DNA of 50,360 bases from JALEFZ01 sp039817415 (GTDB lineage: Bacteria; Bacteroidota; Bacteroidia; J057): assembly GCA_039817415.1 (NCBI GenBank), contig JBCBVV010000047.1, positions 1 through 50,360 on the forward strand, read 5' to 3'. The notes below the pieces were generated by a model. The model saw nothing but the letters and a program-made list of their open reading frames with translations. It was not told the origin of the DNA and made no database searches. A program made the position numbers and the translations under genes. This document shows positions 1 to 7,533 of the stretch, one piece after another. The first letter of the stretch is position 1. Each line of letters begins with the position of its first letter.

Positions 1-465
1 CAATAGATGATTAATCTAATTCTTGAGTTCAATGAAAAGCATTCAAAAAATATAAAAACCTCACTTACAACACTTTATAAATTAAGAATTAACCTACTCC
101 TGAATCAATACAAATTTCTTTCATATGATATTTTCCATCTACATAAATAATTTCTAATATTCATTATTTATGTCCGTAAAGTTCGATACATAAAAATACT
201 TATATATAGAACAAGTATCATGTTTTGATAATACTCTGTTAAATTGGAGAAATAGTCTATGGATGAGGTGGTGAAAAAGAATTAAAGTACAAGTGTCCTG
301 GTAATCAGAAGGCTTCGAATTTTTATTCTTTCCTCAGGTCAAGGATACATGTAAATTAATTGTGACCTATATATCATTTCGCAGCAATTTACTAGGAAAG
401 CTGGCCATGTATAGACATTTTTACATAGCTATATAGCCATCCTAACACTCAGCAGCCATAACCGC
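1..465. other. AT-rich non-coding leader region
   Basis: No reading frame of useful length enters from the left edge: all three plus-strand frames stop within the first 15 bases, and the minus-strand frames are closed by about base 75. The sequence is strongly AT-rich. Two small symmetric elements are visible: an imperfect dyad around 214-235 (AGTATCA, then TGATAATACT) and a perfect 10-bp palindrome GCTATATAGC at 428-437, which lies 28 bases before the ATG of the next gene and could be an operator. Otherwise I see nothing here. It may hold the promoter of the epimerase-like gene at 466. Confidence 0.5.
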
Positions 466-1485
466 ATGGATAAGGCAGTTTACGATATCGAACAACCCAT
501 CTTGGTAACGGGAGCCACAGGTCTAATTGGCCGGGTCCTCGTAGATAGACTGCTGAAAGAACAATTTGAAATACATGTTTTTGTCCTTCCCACAGATCAT
601 ATTCCTATAAGGTGGGAGGGAAGAGTAAGGATTCATTGGGGGGATATCAGGGAAAGACGGTATGTTAAGCAAGCCATGGAAAATTGTCAAACAGTTTTTC
701 ACCTGGCAGCCGTTATTCATGATTGGAAAGGCCGAAATGTATACCAGGAGATTAATGTGGATGGAACAAGCCATGTTCTTGAAATCGCTGCCCAAAAAGG
801 AATTAGGGCTGTTTTGACGTCAGGAGTAGCTGTGTATGGCACTGACCTTAGATACGCCATTTGCCATGAAGAGAGACCACATGGTCCAGCGGTCGGCTAT
901 TATAGTCAATCTCAACAAGCACAAGAAAGAATTGCGCTTAAACTTATCAAGGAGGCAAAACTCAAATGCTCTATCCTTAGGCCCGCTTCTGTCTATGGTC
1001 CAGGAAGCAGAACCTGGGTTCATCGACTTATTGAAGCGATGAAAAATGGACCTACCCTATTGGGAGATGGACATCAAAATGCGGGGCTGGTTCATGTAAA
1101 AAATGTGGTAGAGATGCTGATGTTGTTAGCTACTCATCCTGCAGCACTTGGGGAAATCTATAATGGTGCTGAAGAAAACAACGTTAGCTGGAAGCAATAT
1201 CAAACAGATTTATCCAGAATTGCCCATACTCCTCCCCCAAGACATTTTATAAAGGAGATATCCTGGCCACTAGCCAATCTTCAGGAAAATATTTGGCGAG
1301 CGCTTAACCTATCTTCGAGGCCACATTTTACAAGAGAAGCTATCAACAGAATACTTGCTAATCATCGAATCCCCATTGATAAAATCAAAAATGAACTGGG
1401 CTATAAGGAAGTCATTTCTTACCAAGAAGGTATGCAGGAATTGGCTAGTTACCTCAATAAGCAGTATCAGAAGCCCTCTCCCTGA
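466..1485 (+). CDS. NAD(P)-dependent epimerase/dehydratase-like protein (extended SDR), catalytic residues degenerate
   Basis: 339 residues, the usual length for extended short-chain dehydrogenases/reductases. The Rossmann nucleotide-binding motif GATGLIG is at residues 16-22, and the downstream strand FHLAAVIHD (78-86) is typical of the 3-beta-HSD/epimerase branch. The active site is odd. The usual TSSVAVYG reads TSGVAVYG at 118-125, so the catalytic Ser is Gly120. The usual YxxxK reads Y146-S-Q-S-Q150, so the catalytic Lys is Gln. The Tyr remains. The protein may bind a dinucleotide without classical SDR chemistry, or it may be a diverged reductase. No signal peptide is visible, so it is probably cytoplasmic. 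It stands alone: the upstream region is non-coding and the SCP2 gene follows after 133 bases. The family is secure; the substrate is unknown. Confidence 0.85.
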   Translation: MDKAVYDIEQPILVTGATGLIGRVLVDRLLKEQFEIHVFVLPTDHIPIRWEGRVRIHWGDIRERRYVKQAMENCQTVFHLAAVIHDWKGRNVYQEINVDGTSHVLEIAAQKGIRAVLTSGVAVYGTDLRYAICHEERPHGPAVGYYSQSQQAQERIALKLIKEAKLKCSILRPASVYGPGSRTWVHRLIEAMKNGPTLLGDGHQNAGLVHVKNVVEMLMLLATHPAALGEIYNGAEENNVSWKQYQTDLSRIAHTPPPRHFIKEISWPLANLQENIWRALNLSSRPHFTREAINRILANHRIPIDKIKNELGYKEVISYQEGMQELASYLNKQYQKPSP

Positions 1486-1486
1486 G

Positions 1487-1530
1487 CCAATTGCAAGAAA
1501 ATTGGATGCATGCATAATATTTTTTTGGCA
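1487..1530 (+). terminator. Weak hairpin after the epimerase-like gene
   Basis: CCAATT (1487-1492) and AATTGG (1500-1505) form a 6-bp stem with a 7-base loop just after the TGA stop at 1483-1485. A T-rich tract follows only after a 14-base gap. It is a possible but weak intrinsic terminator. Confidence 0.25.
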
Positions 1531-1555
1531 CAATACTTCTTTCCTGCTATATTCA
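1524..1555 (+). promoter_or_regulatory. Candidate Bacteroidota promoter for the SCP2 gene
   Basis: TTTG at 1524-1527 is followed after 20 bases by TATATTCA (1548-1555). This resembles the Bacteroidota sigma-ABfr pattern TTTG-N19-21-TAnnTTTG. A start of transcription near 1562 would give a leader of roughly 57 bases before the ATG at 1619. The match is visual only; the -7 element is imperfect. Confidence 0.4.
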
Positions 1556-1618
1556 TGCGAATCAGTAAGGACACCATAGATCTTTACATTTTCACATAAA
1601 GATTAACTACTTGATATT

Positions 1619-1918
1619 ATGAGTTTTGAATCAATCGTAAGTTCTGTTACTGAACGTGCAACTGCTGCCGATGCTCTGGGAAGCACACTTAAATTTGACT
1701 TTGGTGGTGGTGAAATAATTTATCTTGACGGAACCGGCGAAGGAAATACTGTTTCTACAGAAGACAAAGAAGCGGATTGTGTGGTAGAAGTTACCAAAGA
1801 TGACCTGAATTCCATGATGGCAGGAGACCTCAATCCAATGGGTGCCTTCATGAGTGGAAAACTAAAAGTAAAAGGAGATATGGGTGTAGCCATGAAGTTA
1901 CAGAACATTATTTCCTAA
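1619..1918 (+). CDS. SCP2 sterol-binding domain protein
   Basis: 99 residues, the size of a free-standing sterol carrier protein 2 (SCP2) domain. Features of the fold are visible: a hydrophobic beta segment TLKFDFGGG, an acidic turn, then CVVEVTKDDLNSMMAGDLNP and the motif GAFMSGKLKVKGDMGVAMKL at the C-terminal end. SCP2 domains bind lipids or fatty acyl chains in a hydrophobic tunnel; in bacteria the ligand is usually unknown. There is no signal peptide, so it is likely cytoplasmic. It has its own promoter-like sequence and a strong bidirectional terminator behind it, so it is probably monocistronic. The ligand cannot be inferred from this context. Confidence 0.88.
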   Translation: MSFESIVSSVTERATAADALGSTLKFDFGGGEIIYLDGTGEGNTVSTEDKEADCVVEVTKDDLNSMMAGDLNPMGAFMSGKLKVKGDMGVAMKLQNIIS

Positions 1919-1940
1919 CTGCCGCCAACCCAAGACATAA

Positions 1941-1975
1941 AAAAATCCCTTTGCACGGAGCAAAGGGATTTTTTT
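1941..1975. terminator. Bidirectional intrinsic terminator
   Basis: A 14-bp perfect stem (1941-1954 with 1960-1973; core ATCCCTTTGC/GCAAAGGGAT) with a 5-base loop is flanked by A and T runs. It lies between the convergent SCP2 gene and the MerR/B12 gene and can serve both strands. Confidence 0.9.
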
Positions 1976-1990
1976 ATGATGATATATAAA

Positions 1991-2914
1991 CTAGGCTGAA
2001 CGACTCACTGGGTTCATCATGAACGGACGCTCGCTATTGTTGTCGATAAATTCTATTAAAGAAGGGATTGAATTAAAAGTAGTTACCTTTTCGTGCAACT
2101 TCCCTTTGTAGCTTAGTACTTGATAACCCGATACCAGAATTTCAGCATTAGGACATTTTTTGGCCAACTCATCTAGGTATTGACTCACCTCTTCTTTTCC
2201 AGGGTAGCTGGTAATGATCGTAAACACGTAATCAGGATTGTAAACATCTGAGATTAGCCCTAGATCTTTGATAGGCAAGCTTTGGCCTAGGTAAATCACT
2301 CTGTTGTGTCGCGATTTGATGACATAGGCAGCAAATAACAGACTCAATTCGTGTAGTTCACCTTCAGGTAAGAAGAGTGCGTACTTCTTCGCGTTAGGGT
2401 TTTGAGCAGCAATTTGCCCATCAATAGCCACGATCAGCTTTTGGCGGATCAAACTTGTAATAAAATGCTCATGAGCCGGATTGATACTACCCGTTTGCCA
2501 CAAGATTCCAATTTGGGCAAGGAAGGGATAGACGATGTTCATCATCGTGTTCTCAAATCCAAACTGTAATGTATTTGTACTGATAATCTTTTCGAATCGC
2601 TCCTCATTCAGATTGACCATGGCAATGATAAGCGCATTGACCTGATTGGGATATTCAAGATTTGAATCAGAAATTTTCCTAACTGTTTCTGAAATCTCCT
2701 CCACCGTCATTTTGGCAATTTTGGAGATTTTGAAATTATTTTTGTTCAGGAATGAAATATTCAGAATCAGCCTAAGATCAGAATCTTCATAGTACCTGAT
2801 CTTAGTAGGAGTTCGCTTGGGCGTAATGATCTCATAGCGCTGCTCCCACACACGCAAAGTATGTGCTTTAATGCCTGAGAGCTGTTCCAAGTCCTTTATG
2901 GAGTATCTTCCCAA
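1991..2914 (-). CDS. MerR-family regulator with B12-binding domain, CarH/LitR-like photoreceptor
   Basis: 307 residues in the order of CarH/LitR: an N-terminal MerR winged helix (residues 1-75, with RVWEQRY at 21-27), a helical B12-binding-2 region (about 90-170) and a Rossmann B12-binding domain (about 176-295). The CarH signature W-x9-EH is present exactly as W139...E149-H150, and the lower axial ligand is present as ELHELS with H188 (DxHxxG-type motif). In characterised CarH these residues bind adenosylcobalamin, and light breaks the DNA-bound tetramer. Blue/green-light control of transcription is therefore a good inference. The usual neighbours (carotenoid genes, photolyase) are absent here. 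The start is TTG at 2914: no in-frame ATG lies before the upstream stop, and the HTH begins at once. Targets may lie outside the window or in the dyad-rich region upstream. Confidence 0.85.
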   Translation of the reverse strand: MGRYSIKDLEQLSGIKAHTLRVWEQRYEIITPKRTPTKIRYYEDSDLRLILNISFLNKNNFKISKIAKMTVEEISETVRKISDSNLEYPNQVNALIIAMVNLNEERFEKIISTNTLQFGFENTMMNIVYPFLAQIGILWQTGSINPAHEHFITSLIRQKLIVAIDGQIAAQNPNAKKYALFLPEGELHELSLLFAAYVIKSRHNRVIYLGQSLPIKDLGLISDVYNPDYVFTIITSYPGKEEVSQYLDELAKKCPNAEILVSGYQVLSYKGKLHEKVTTFNSIPSLIEFIDNNSERPFMMNPVSRSA

Positions 2915-3232
2915 AGTAGTTTTGTTATATAAATTACAATCAAGTGAACCCTAAACAGTCAAATATATAATTTTACCTATACATAAGACCAGATATGAAA
3001 CTATAACCTCCTAAATGATGAATTTGTTTAAGCTTTTTAATAAAAAAATAAACGCTAAATCATTTAGGTTGAGAAACATTCATATGGCCCTACTTTGAAG
3101 ATGCCTTTTGTTCAAGGTCAATCGAACAAAGTTCAACCATTCAGATAAATATATATATTCTTAAAACAATTTTAAAATTTTGTTAATCATAGGAAATTTT
3201 TCATTTGTCAGCGTATGAACAAAAAACAAAAC

Positions 3233-3267
3233 CTTCTCAGCTAGTATGTTGATAGTATGTTGAGAAG
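3233..3267. repeat. Tandem 11-bp direct repeat inside an inverted repeat
   Basis: TAGTATGTTGA occurs twice back to back (3242-3252 and 3253-3263), one helical turn apart. The pair is bracketed by CTTCTCA (3233-3239) and TGAGAAG (3261-3267). It lies about 130-160 bases before the lipoprotein ATG and looks like an operator or a small RNA hairpin. Confidence 0.45.
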
Positions 3268-3312
3268 AGGGCGGCATCTGCCATTCAGCCAACAAGCCAT
3301 GCTATCGAATAG

Positions 3313-3377
3313 GGCTTTTTACAATGAAAACATAGCAGATGTTACTTTCTTTTTTTTGTTGCATCTTGTAAAAAGCC
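3313..3377. repeat. 12-bp perfect inverted repeat upstream of lipoprotein gene
   Basis: GGCTTTTTACAA (3313-3324) is repeated as its exact complement TTGTAAAAAGCC (3366-3377), with 41 bases between, ending 18 bases before the ATG at 3396. In RNA it would form a long-looped stem in the leader; in DNA it could be a spaced operator. Confidence 0.45.
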
Positions 3378-3395
3378 TGCTTTAACATTGTATCC

Positions 3396-4460
3396 ATGGA
3401 TAAAATCTTGAAATACCTCCTTTTAGTTGTTGTACTCTTATCCCTTTACGCTTGTGGAGAAGAAGCAAATTCAGAACAACCCATAACCCAAAAACAGGAG
3501 AAAATTCTTAAGGAAAAGGAAAAATCACTTCCTGCCCAACCTACTGAAGAGGATATGATCATGAAAATCTTGAAGGACTACTATGTCGCCCTCGAAAATG
3601 AGTCCGTGGATATTGCTGATTTCTATGCACCAGTTATAGAAAAATTCTACGGAGCTGATAGCTTCCACCAAGATGCCGTCCTAAGAAGCCTGAAACAGAG
3701 CTTCAAATCGGTAGAGAATCGTAAAGTTGAAGTAGATTGGGAAAGCCTGACCATACAAAAGAAAAACAACCTTCCAGTAGTGAGCTTTCGTGGCACAACC
3801 TCCTTTACAGAAGTGAAAACCGGAAAAACCAAAAATGCTAGTTTCTACAATCAACTCACCTTCGATGAAGATCTGCGTATTCTAAGATATGAAGATGCAG
3901 AAAAAGCACGAGCGGTAGAACAGGTTCAAAAGCAAGTAGAATCCGCTGGCGAGGGGCAGCTTCTTCAGACCATCACGATCATCAAATCAGCGCTGAGGAA
4001 GGGCCAACTAAACAAGATTGAGGGATTTATTCATCCAGAATACGGTTGTTATCTACTCAACAAACCAGGGGCCATCACGATCCCCTACTATTGTACCTAC
4101 GTATCAGATTTCGAAAAAAACGCCAGTTGGATATCCAAAGGCTTTTCAAAACTATGTACCCTCCCCAGAAAAGGGCAACTCCCAACATTTACCTGTAATA
4201 CTCAATTTTCAAAGGACGGATGCTGGTTTGATAAGTTAGATGCTCCCTACACGGGGATATCAGACCTGATGGCTACCCTGAACCGGATTAAAGTATCTCG
4301 ACTAGAGGTCCAGCCACAAGAGCAAATTCAAGCCTTCCAAAAAAAGATTTCCCATCAAATGATTGACACCGCAACTGGTATGTCCATTCACCTCGGAATG
4401 ATCAACGGAAAATGGTATATGATGATATTGGATGTAGCCACCTACAACTGTAGTGCTTGA
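3396..4460 (+). CDS. Lipoprotein of unknown function, possibly surface-exposed
   Basis: 354 residues. A lipoprotein signal peptide is clear: MDK, a hydrophobic stretch, then LYAC with the lipidated Cys at about residue 20. The mature start C-G-E-E is acidic at +2/+3. That resembles the acidic lipoprotein export signals known in Bacteroidota, so display on the cell surface is possible. Residues about 50-170 have the alternating helix/strand pattern of an NTF2-like domain (DYYVALENESVDIADFYAP, then paired strands), as in DUF4440-type proteins; this is inference. The C-terminal half has five or six cysteines (for example CYLLN, YYCTYV, FTCNTQFSKDGCW) that could form disulfides. I do not recognise a catalytic motif. 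The gene stands alone behind a repeat-rich leader. Confidence 0.8.
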   Translation: MDKILKYLLLVVVLLSLYACGEEANSEQPITQKQEKILKEKEKSLPAQPTEEDMIMKILKDYYVALENESVDIADFYAPVIEKFYGADSFHQDAVLRSLKQSFKSVENRKVEVDWESLTIQKKNNLPVVSFRGTTSFTEVKTGKTKNASFYNQLTFDEDLRILRYEDAEKARAVEQVQKQVESAGEGQLLQTITIIKSALRKGQLNKIEGFIHPEYGCYLLNKPGAITIPYYCTYVSDFEKNASWISKGFSKLCTLPRKGQLPTFTCNTQFSKDGCWFDKLDAPYTGISDLMATLNRIKVSRLEVQPQEQIQAFQKKISHQMIDTATGMSIHLGMINGKWYMMILDVATYNCSA

Positions 4461-4613
4461 GGATTTTTTTTCTATTGTTCAGGATGTCGATTATAAGGCT
4501 TGAGTGGTAGAATTGTTTCTTCGAATCCCCAACTTTATTGCCTTACTCCATTATTATCTGTAAGAAAGTTTTATAAACGAATACTAAGCTACCTACATAT
4601 TTAACTTCTAAAC

Positions 4614-7421
4614 ATGACAAGAGTACTTCTTAGCATTTTGCTTGTTACAGCCATGGTGCTAACAGGCGTTGCACAACCACAAATGTCAGAAATGGATGTT
4701 CCTTTTGATGGAAACACCATTGTTGGCAAACTGGACAACGGACTTACCTACTACATCAAAAAGAATCAGAAACCTGAAAACTTTGCAGAGGTAAGACTAG
4801 CCGTAAATGCTGGCTCAATCCTCGAGACAGATGCTCAGCAGGGACTAGCGCATTTTGTTGAGCACATGTGCTTTAATGGAACTGAAAGCTTTCCTGGAAA
4901 CACAGTAGTAGATTACCTTCAATCTATTGGATCAGCCTTTGGGTCTCATGTAAATGCCTACACTAGCTTCGACGAAACTGTCTATATGCTTCGCATTCCA
5001 ACTGATCAGTCAGATCAGTTCGAAAAAGGCCTCCAAATCATGAAGGAGTGGGCTCACTTGGTAAAGTTTACTGACGAAGAAATCGATAAGGAAAGAGGTG
5101 TAATCATGGAGGAGTGGCGAACCGGTCAAGGGCCGAATGAGCGCATGAGCAAGGTTACATATCCAACTCTTTTCTATAAATCAAGATACGCTGAAAGACT
5201 ACCGATTGGGAAGACAGAAATCATAACAGGCTTTGAGTATGAGACAATCCGTGATTTTTACAGATCTTGGTATCGCCCAGATAATATGGCCCTAATCATA
5301 GTTGGTGATTTTGACCTGGAAAAAACTGAAGCCATGGTCAAAGAAAAATTTGGAAAGATTCCTACAGCAGAGGGAAAACTCGATAGACCTGTTTTTGAGA
5401 TGCCAGACAATAAGGAATTGCTCGTTGCCACTGCACAGGACAAAGAAGCACCCTATAATATCCTACAGTTCCAATATAAGCATGACCCTATTTCCGTTAA
5501 AACAATCGGAGACTACAGACAAAGTATTGTTCGTCGTTTAGCAACGAGCATGGTGCAGGATAGAATCAATGAGATTTCTAAAGAACCCAATACACCATTC
5601 TCCTTCTCAGGAACAAATTACAGTTCGATTACACGTGCCAAAGACTCTTATTCCCACTTTGCTGTATTTCCTGAAGGAAGAGCTATTGATGCGATCAAAG
5701 CCTTTGTGGTGGAAGATAGAAAGGCCTCAGAATTTGGTTTCACACAAAGTGAGCTTGACCGTAATAAGACTGCCTTGATTTCTGGCTTGGAAAGAAGATT
5801 CAACGAAAAAGACAAGACCAACTCTCGTCAAATTGTCATGAATTATGTGTACCACTTCCTTGAAAATAGCCCAGCACCGGGTATTGAAAATCAGTTAGAT
5901 TTACACAAAAAGCTACTCCCGACAATTACACTAGAGGAGGTAAACACTACCTTTAAGAGTTTCATCCGTGATGAAAATATGGTGGTTACCATTACAGGTA
6001 TCGAAAAGGAAGGAAATGATTTCCCTGAAAAGGCAGAGATTCTTGAAGCCATTGAGGAGGCTAGAGCTCTCAAGATCGAAGCTTACACCGATAATGTGGC
6101 ATCTGGTCCTATGATGACTGAAACGCCAGAAGCAGGAACTGTCGTCTCTACCCAAACAATGGACAACATCGGAGTAACCGAGCTCACCCTAAGCAATGGT
6201 GTAAAAGTAGTGCTAAAACCTACTACCTTCAAAAACGATCAGGTCATGTTTCGTGCCTTTTCTAAAGGTGGAGCCTCCCTTTATGACTCTGATACAGACA
6301 TCATGAACTCTGGCTTTGCCACTACCCTAGTCGGTCAGTCTGGAATTGGTAACTTTGATAACGTGCAATTGGGCAAGTACATGTCTGATAAGCAAATGGG
6401 AATTTCCGCTAGTCTTGGTGAATACTCTGAGGGAATGAGCGGTTCTTTCGCCCCCAAAGACATCGAGACATTCTTCCAAACGCTTCACCTCCGCTTTACC
6501 CAACCGAAGATCGAAGACAAGATATTCCAGTCTACTATGCTTCGAATCATGACGCTTTACTCAAACTTACTGAACCTACCCGAGCAATGGTTTGCCAATG
6601 AAGCCAACAACTTCCTCTATGACAACAATCTTCGGATGAAGCAAATTAATTCACAAGAGGAATTAAAAATGGTAGATCAAAACAGGGCCCTCGAAATCTA
6701 TAAAGAGCGTTTTGCAGATGCAGATGACTTTACCTTCTTCTTCGTAGGAAACTTTGATGTGGAGTCTATTAAACCTTATTTAGAAACTTATTTGGCTAGC
6801 CTTCCAAGTAAGCCTGAATCAGAAAACTTCAAGGATACTGGAGTTCGTGCTAAGCAGGGACAGATCACAAAGAATTTCTACAAGGGACAGGAGCCTAAGG
6901 CCTTGGTCAGACTATCTTTTAGAGGAAAAATGAAATGGGAAGGCAAAGAGAGAACACATATTCAGACCTTGGGAAGAAGCTTGCGTATTATGCTGGTAGA
7001 ATCTCTCCGTGAAGAAAAAGGTGGTGTATATTCCCCATCTGCAAATGCTAGCTATTCAGCTGAGCCTACTCCTACTTATTCCATAAATGCAAACTTCTAC
7101 TGTGCACCTGAAAATGTAGAGGACCTTATTCAAACTGTCTTCAAGGATGTCGAAAGCTTGAAGAAAAATGGGCCATCCGAAGAAATTCTTCAGAAGGTAA
7201 AAGAAAACAGAAAGAAGAGCTACCAGATTGGCTTGGAAGACAATGGTTACTGGATGTCCAACCTGGTTTTCGCTTACCAATACGACCTAAATCCAGATCG
7301 TATCCTAGAAACAGGAGATGCCATAGAAAGCCTGACAGTTAAGTCGGTGAAAAAGGCAGCTAAGAAATACTTCAAAGACAAAGACCTGGTTCGCTTGGTC
7401 CTTCTACCAGAAACCAAGTAA
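4614..7421 (+). CDS. M16 family zinc metalloprotease, periplasmic (pitrilysin/PqqL-like)
   Basis: 935 residues, two tandem M16 halves, as in PqqL-type exported insulinase-family proteases of Bacteroidota. A signal peptide covers about residues 1-20. The inverted zinc motif HxxEH is intact as H80-F-V-E83-H84, and the third zinc ligand is E160 in DEEIDKERGVIMEEW, the normal spacing of about 76 residues. The second half (from about residue 505) lacks an HxxEH, as expected of the non-catalytic partner half, and keeps the conserved R-Y-like loop near its end (REEKGGVYSPSANASY). The enzyme should degrade peptides or small proteins inside its chamber in the periplasm. A clear terminator follows. Family and activity are well supported; the substrate is not known. 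Confidence 0.93.
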   Translation: MTRVLLSILLVTAMVLTGVAQPQMSEMDVPFDGNTIVGKLDNGLTYYIKKNQKPENFAEVRLAVNAGSILETDAQQGLAHFVEHMCFNGTESFPGNTVVDYLQSIGSAFGSHVNAYTSFDETVYMLRIPTDQSDQFEKGLQIMKEWAHLVKFTDEEIDKERGVIMEEWRTGQGPNERMSKVTYPTLFYKSRYAERLPIGKTEIITGFEYETIRDFYRSWYRPDNMALIIVGDFDLEKTEAMVKEKFGKIPTAEGKLDRPVFEMPDNKELLVATAQDKEAPYNILQFQYKHDPISVKTIGDYRQSIVRRLATSMVQDRINEISKEPNTPFSFSGTNYSSITRAKDSYSHFAVFPEGRAIDAIKAFVVEDRKASEFGFTQSELDRNKTALISGLERRFNEKDKTNSRQIVMNYVYHFLENSPAPGIENQLDLHKKLLPTITLEEVNTTFKSFIRDENMVVTITGIEKEGNDFPEKAEILEAIEEARALKIEAYTDNVASGPMMTETPEAGTVVSTQTMDNIGVTELTLSNGVKVVLKPTTFKNDQVMFRAFSKGGASLYDSDTDIMNSGFATTLVGQSGIGNFDNVQLGKYMSDKQMGISASLGEYSEGMSGSFAPKDIETFFQTLHLRFTQPKIEDKIFQSTMLRIMTLYSNLLNLPEQWFANEANNFLYDNNLRMKQINSQEELKMVDQNRALEIYKERFADADDFTFFFVGNFDVESIKPYLETYLASLPSKPESENFKDTGVRAKQGQITKNFYKGQEPKALVRLSFRGKMKWEGKERTHIQTLGRSLRIMLVESLREEKGGVYSPSANASYSAEPTPTYSINANFYCAPENVEDLIQTVFKDVESLKKNGPSEEILQKVKENRKKSYQIGLEDNGYWMSNLVFAYQYDLNPDRILETGDAIESLTVKSVKKAAKKYFKDKDLVRLVLLPETK

Positions 7422-7446
7422 TACAGAAAAAAACCTCATAAAATAT

Positions 7447-7482
7447 GGGACCTATCTCAATTTGGGATAGGTCCTTTGTTTT
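7447..7482 (+). terminator. Intrinsic terminator after M16 protease
   Basis: GGACCTATC (7448-7456) pairs with GATAGGTCC (7466-7474) around a 9-base loop, followed by TTTGTTTT. Confidence 0.8.
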
Positions 7483-7533
7483 GAAATACTGCTTGAAGCC
7501 CTATCTTTCGCCCTCATTGTGACAACGACTCAT

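Larger units (their letters stand above)
2915..3395. promoter_or_regulatory. Dyad-rich divergent intergenic region (481 bp)
   Basis: This gap separates the leftward CarH-like gene from the rightward lipoprotein gene and carries no reading frame I can support. It is AT-rich and full of symmetric elements. There is a 10-bp inverted repeat CCTAAATGAT/ATCATTTAGG (3010-3019 and 3059-3068). The right arm overlaps a 13-bp palindrome CTAAATCATTTAG (3055-3067). Also present are a 7-bp inverted repeat TTTGTTC/GAACAAA (3107-3113, 3124-3130), GTTCAA in direct repeat 21 bases apart (3110, 3131), and a near-palindrome at 3165-3184. Such density suggests binding by one or more regulators, perhaps including the CarH-like protein itself. 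Confidence 0.5.

Noticed and set aside
3..75. Minus-strand partial gene running off the left edge
   Set aside because: The only open frame covers about 24 codons in AT-rich sequence before a stop.
3242..3263. Two tandem 11-bp repeats as the start of a CRISPR array
   Set aside because: Only two short adjacent copies without spacers; no cas genes in the window.
7519..7533. GTG at 7519 as the galK start
   Set aside because: It adds only five residues without family support, and an in-frame ATG follows at 7534. It remains possible.
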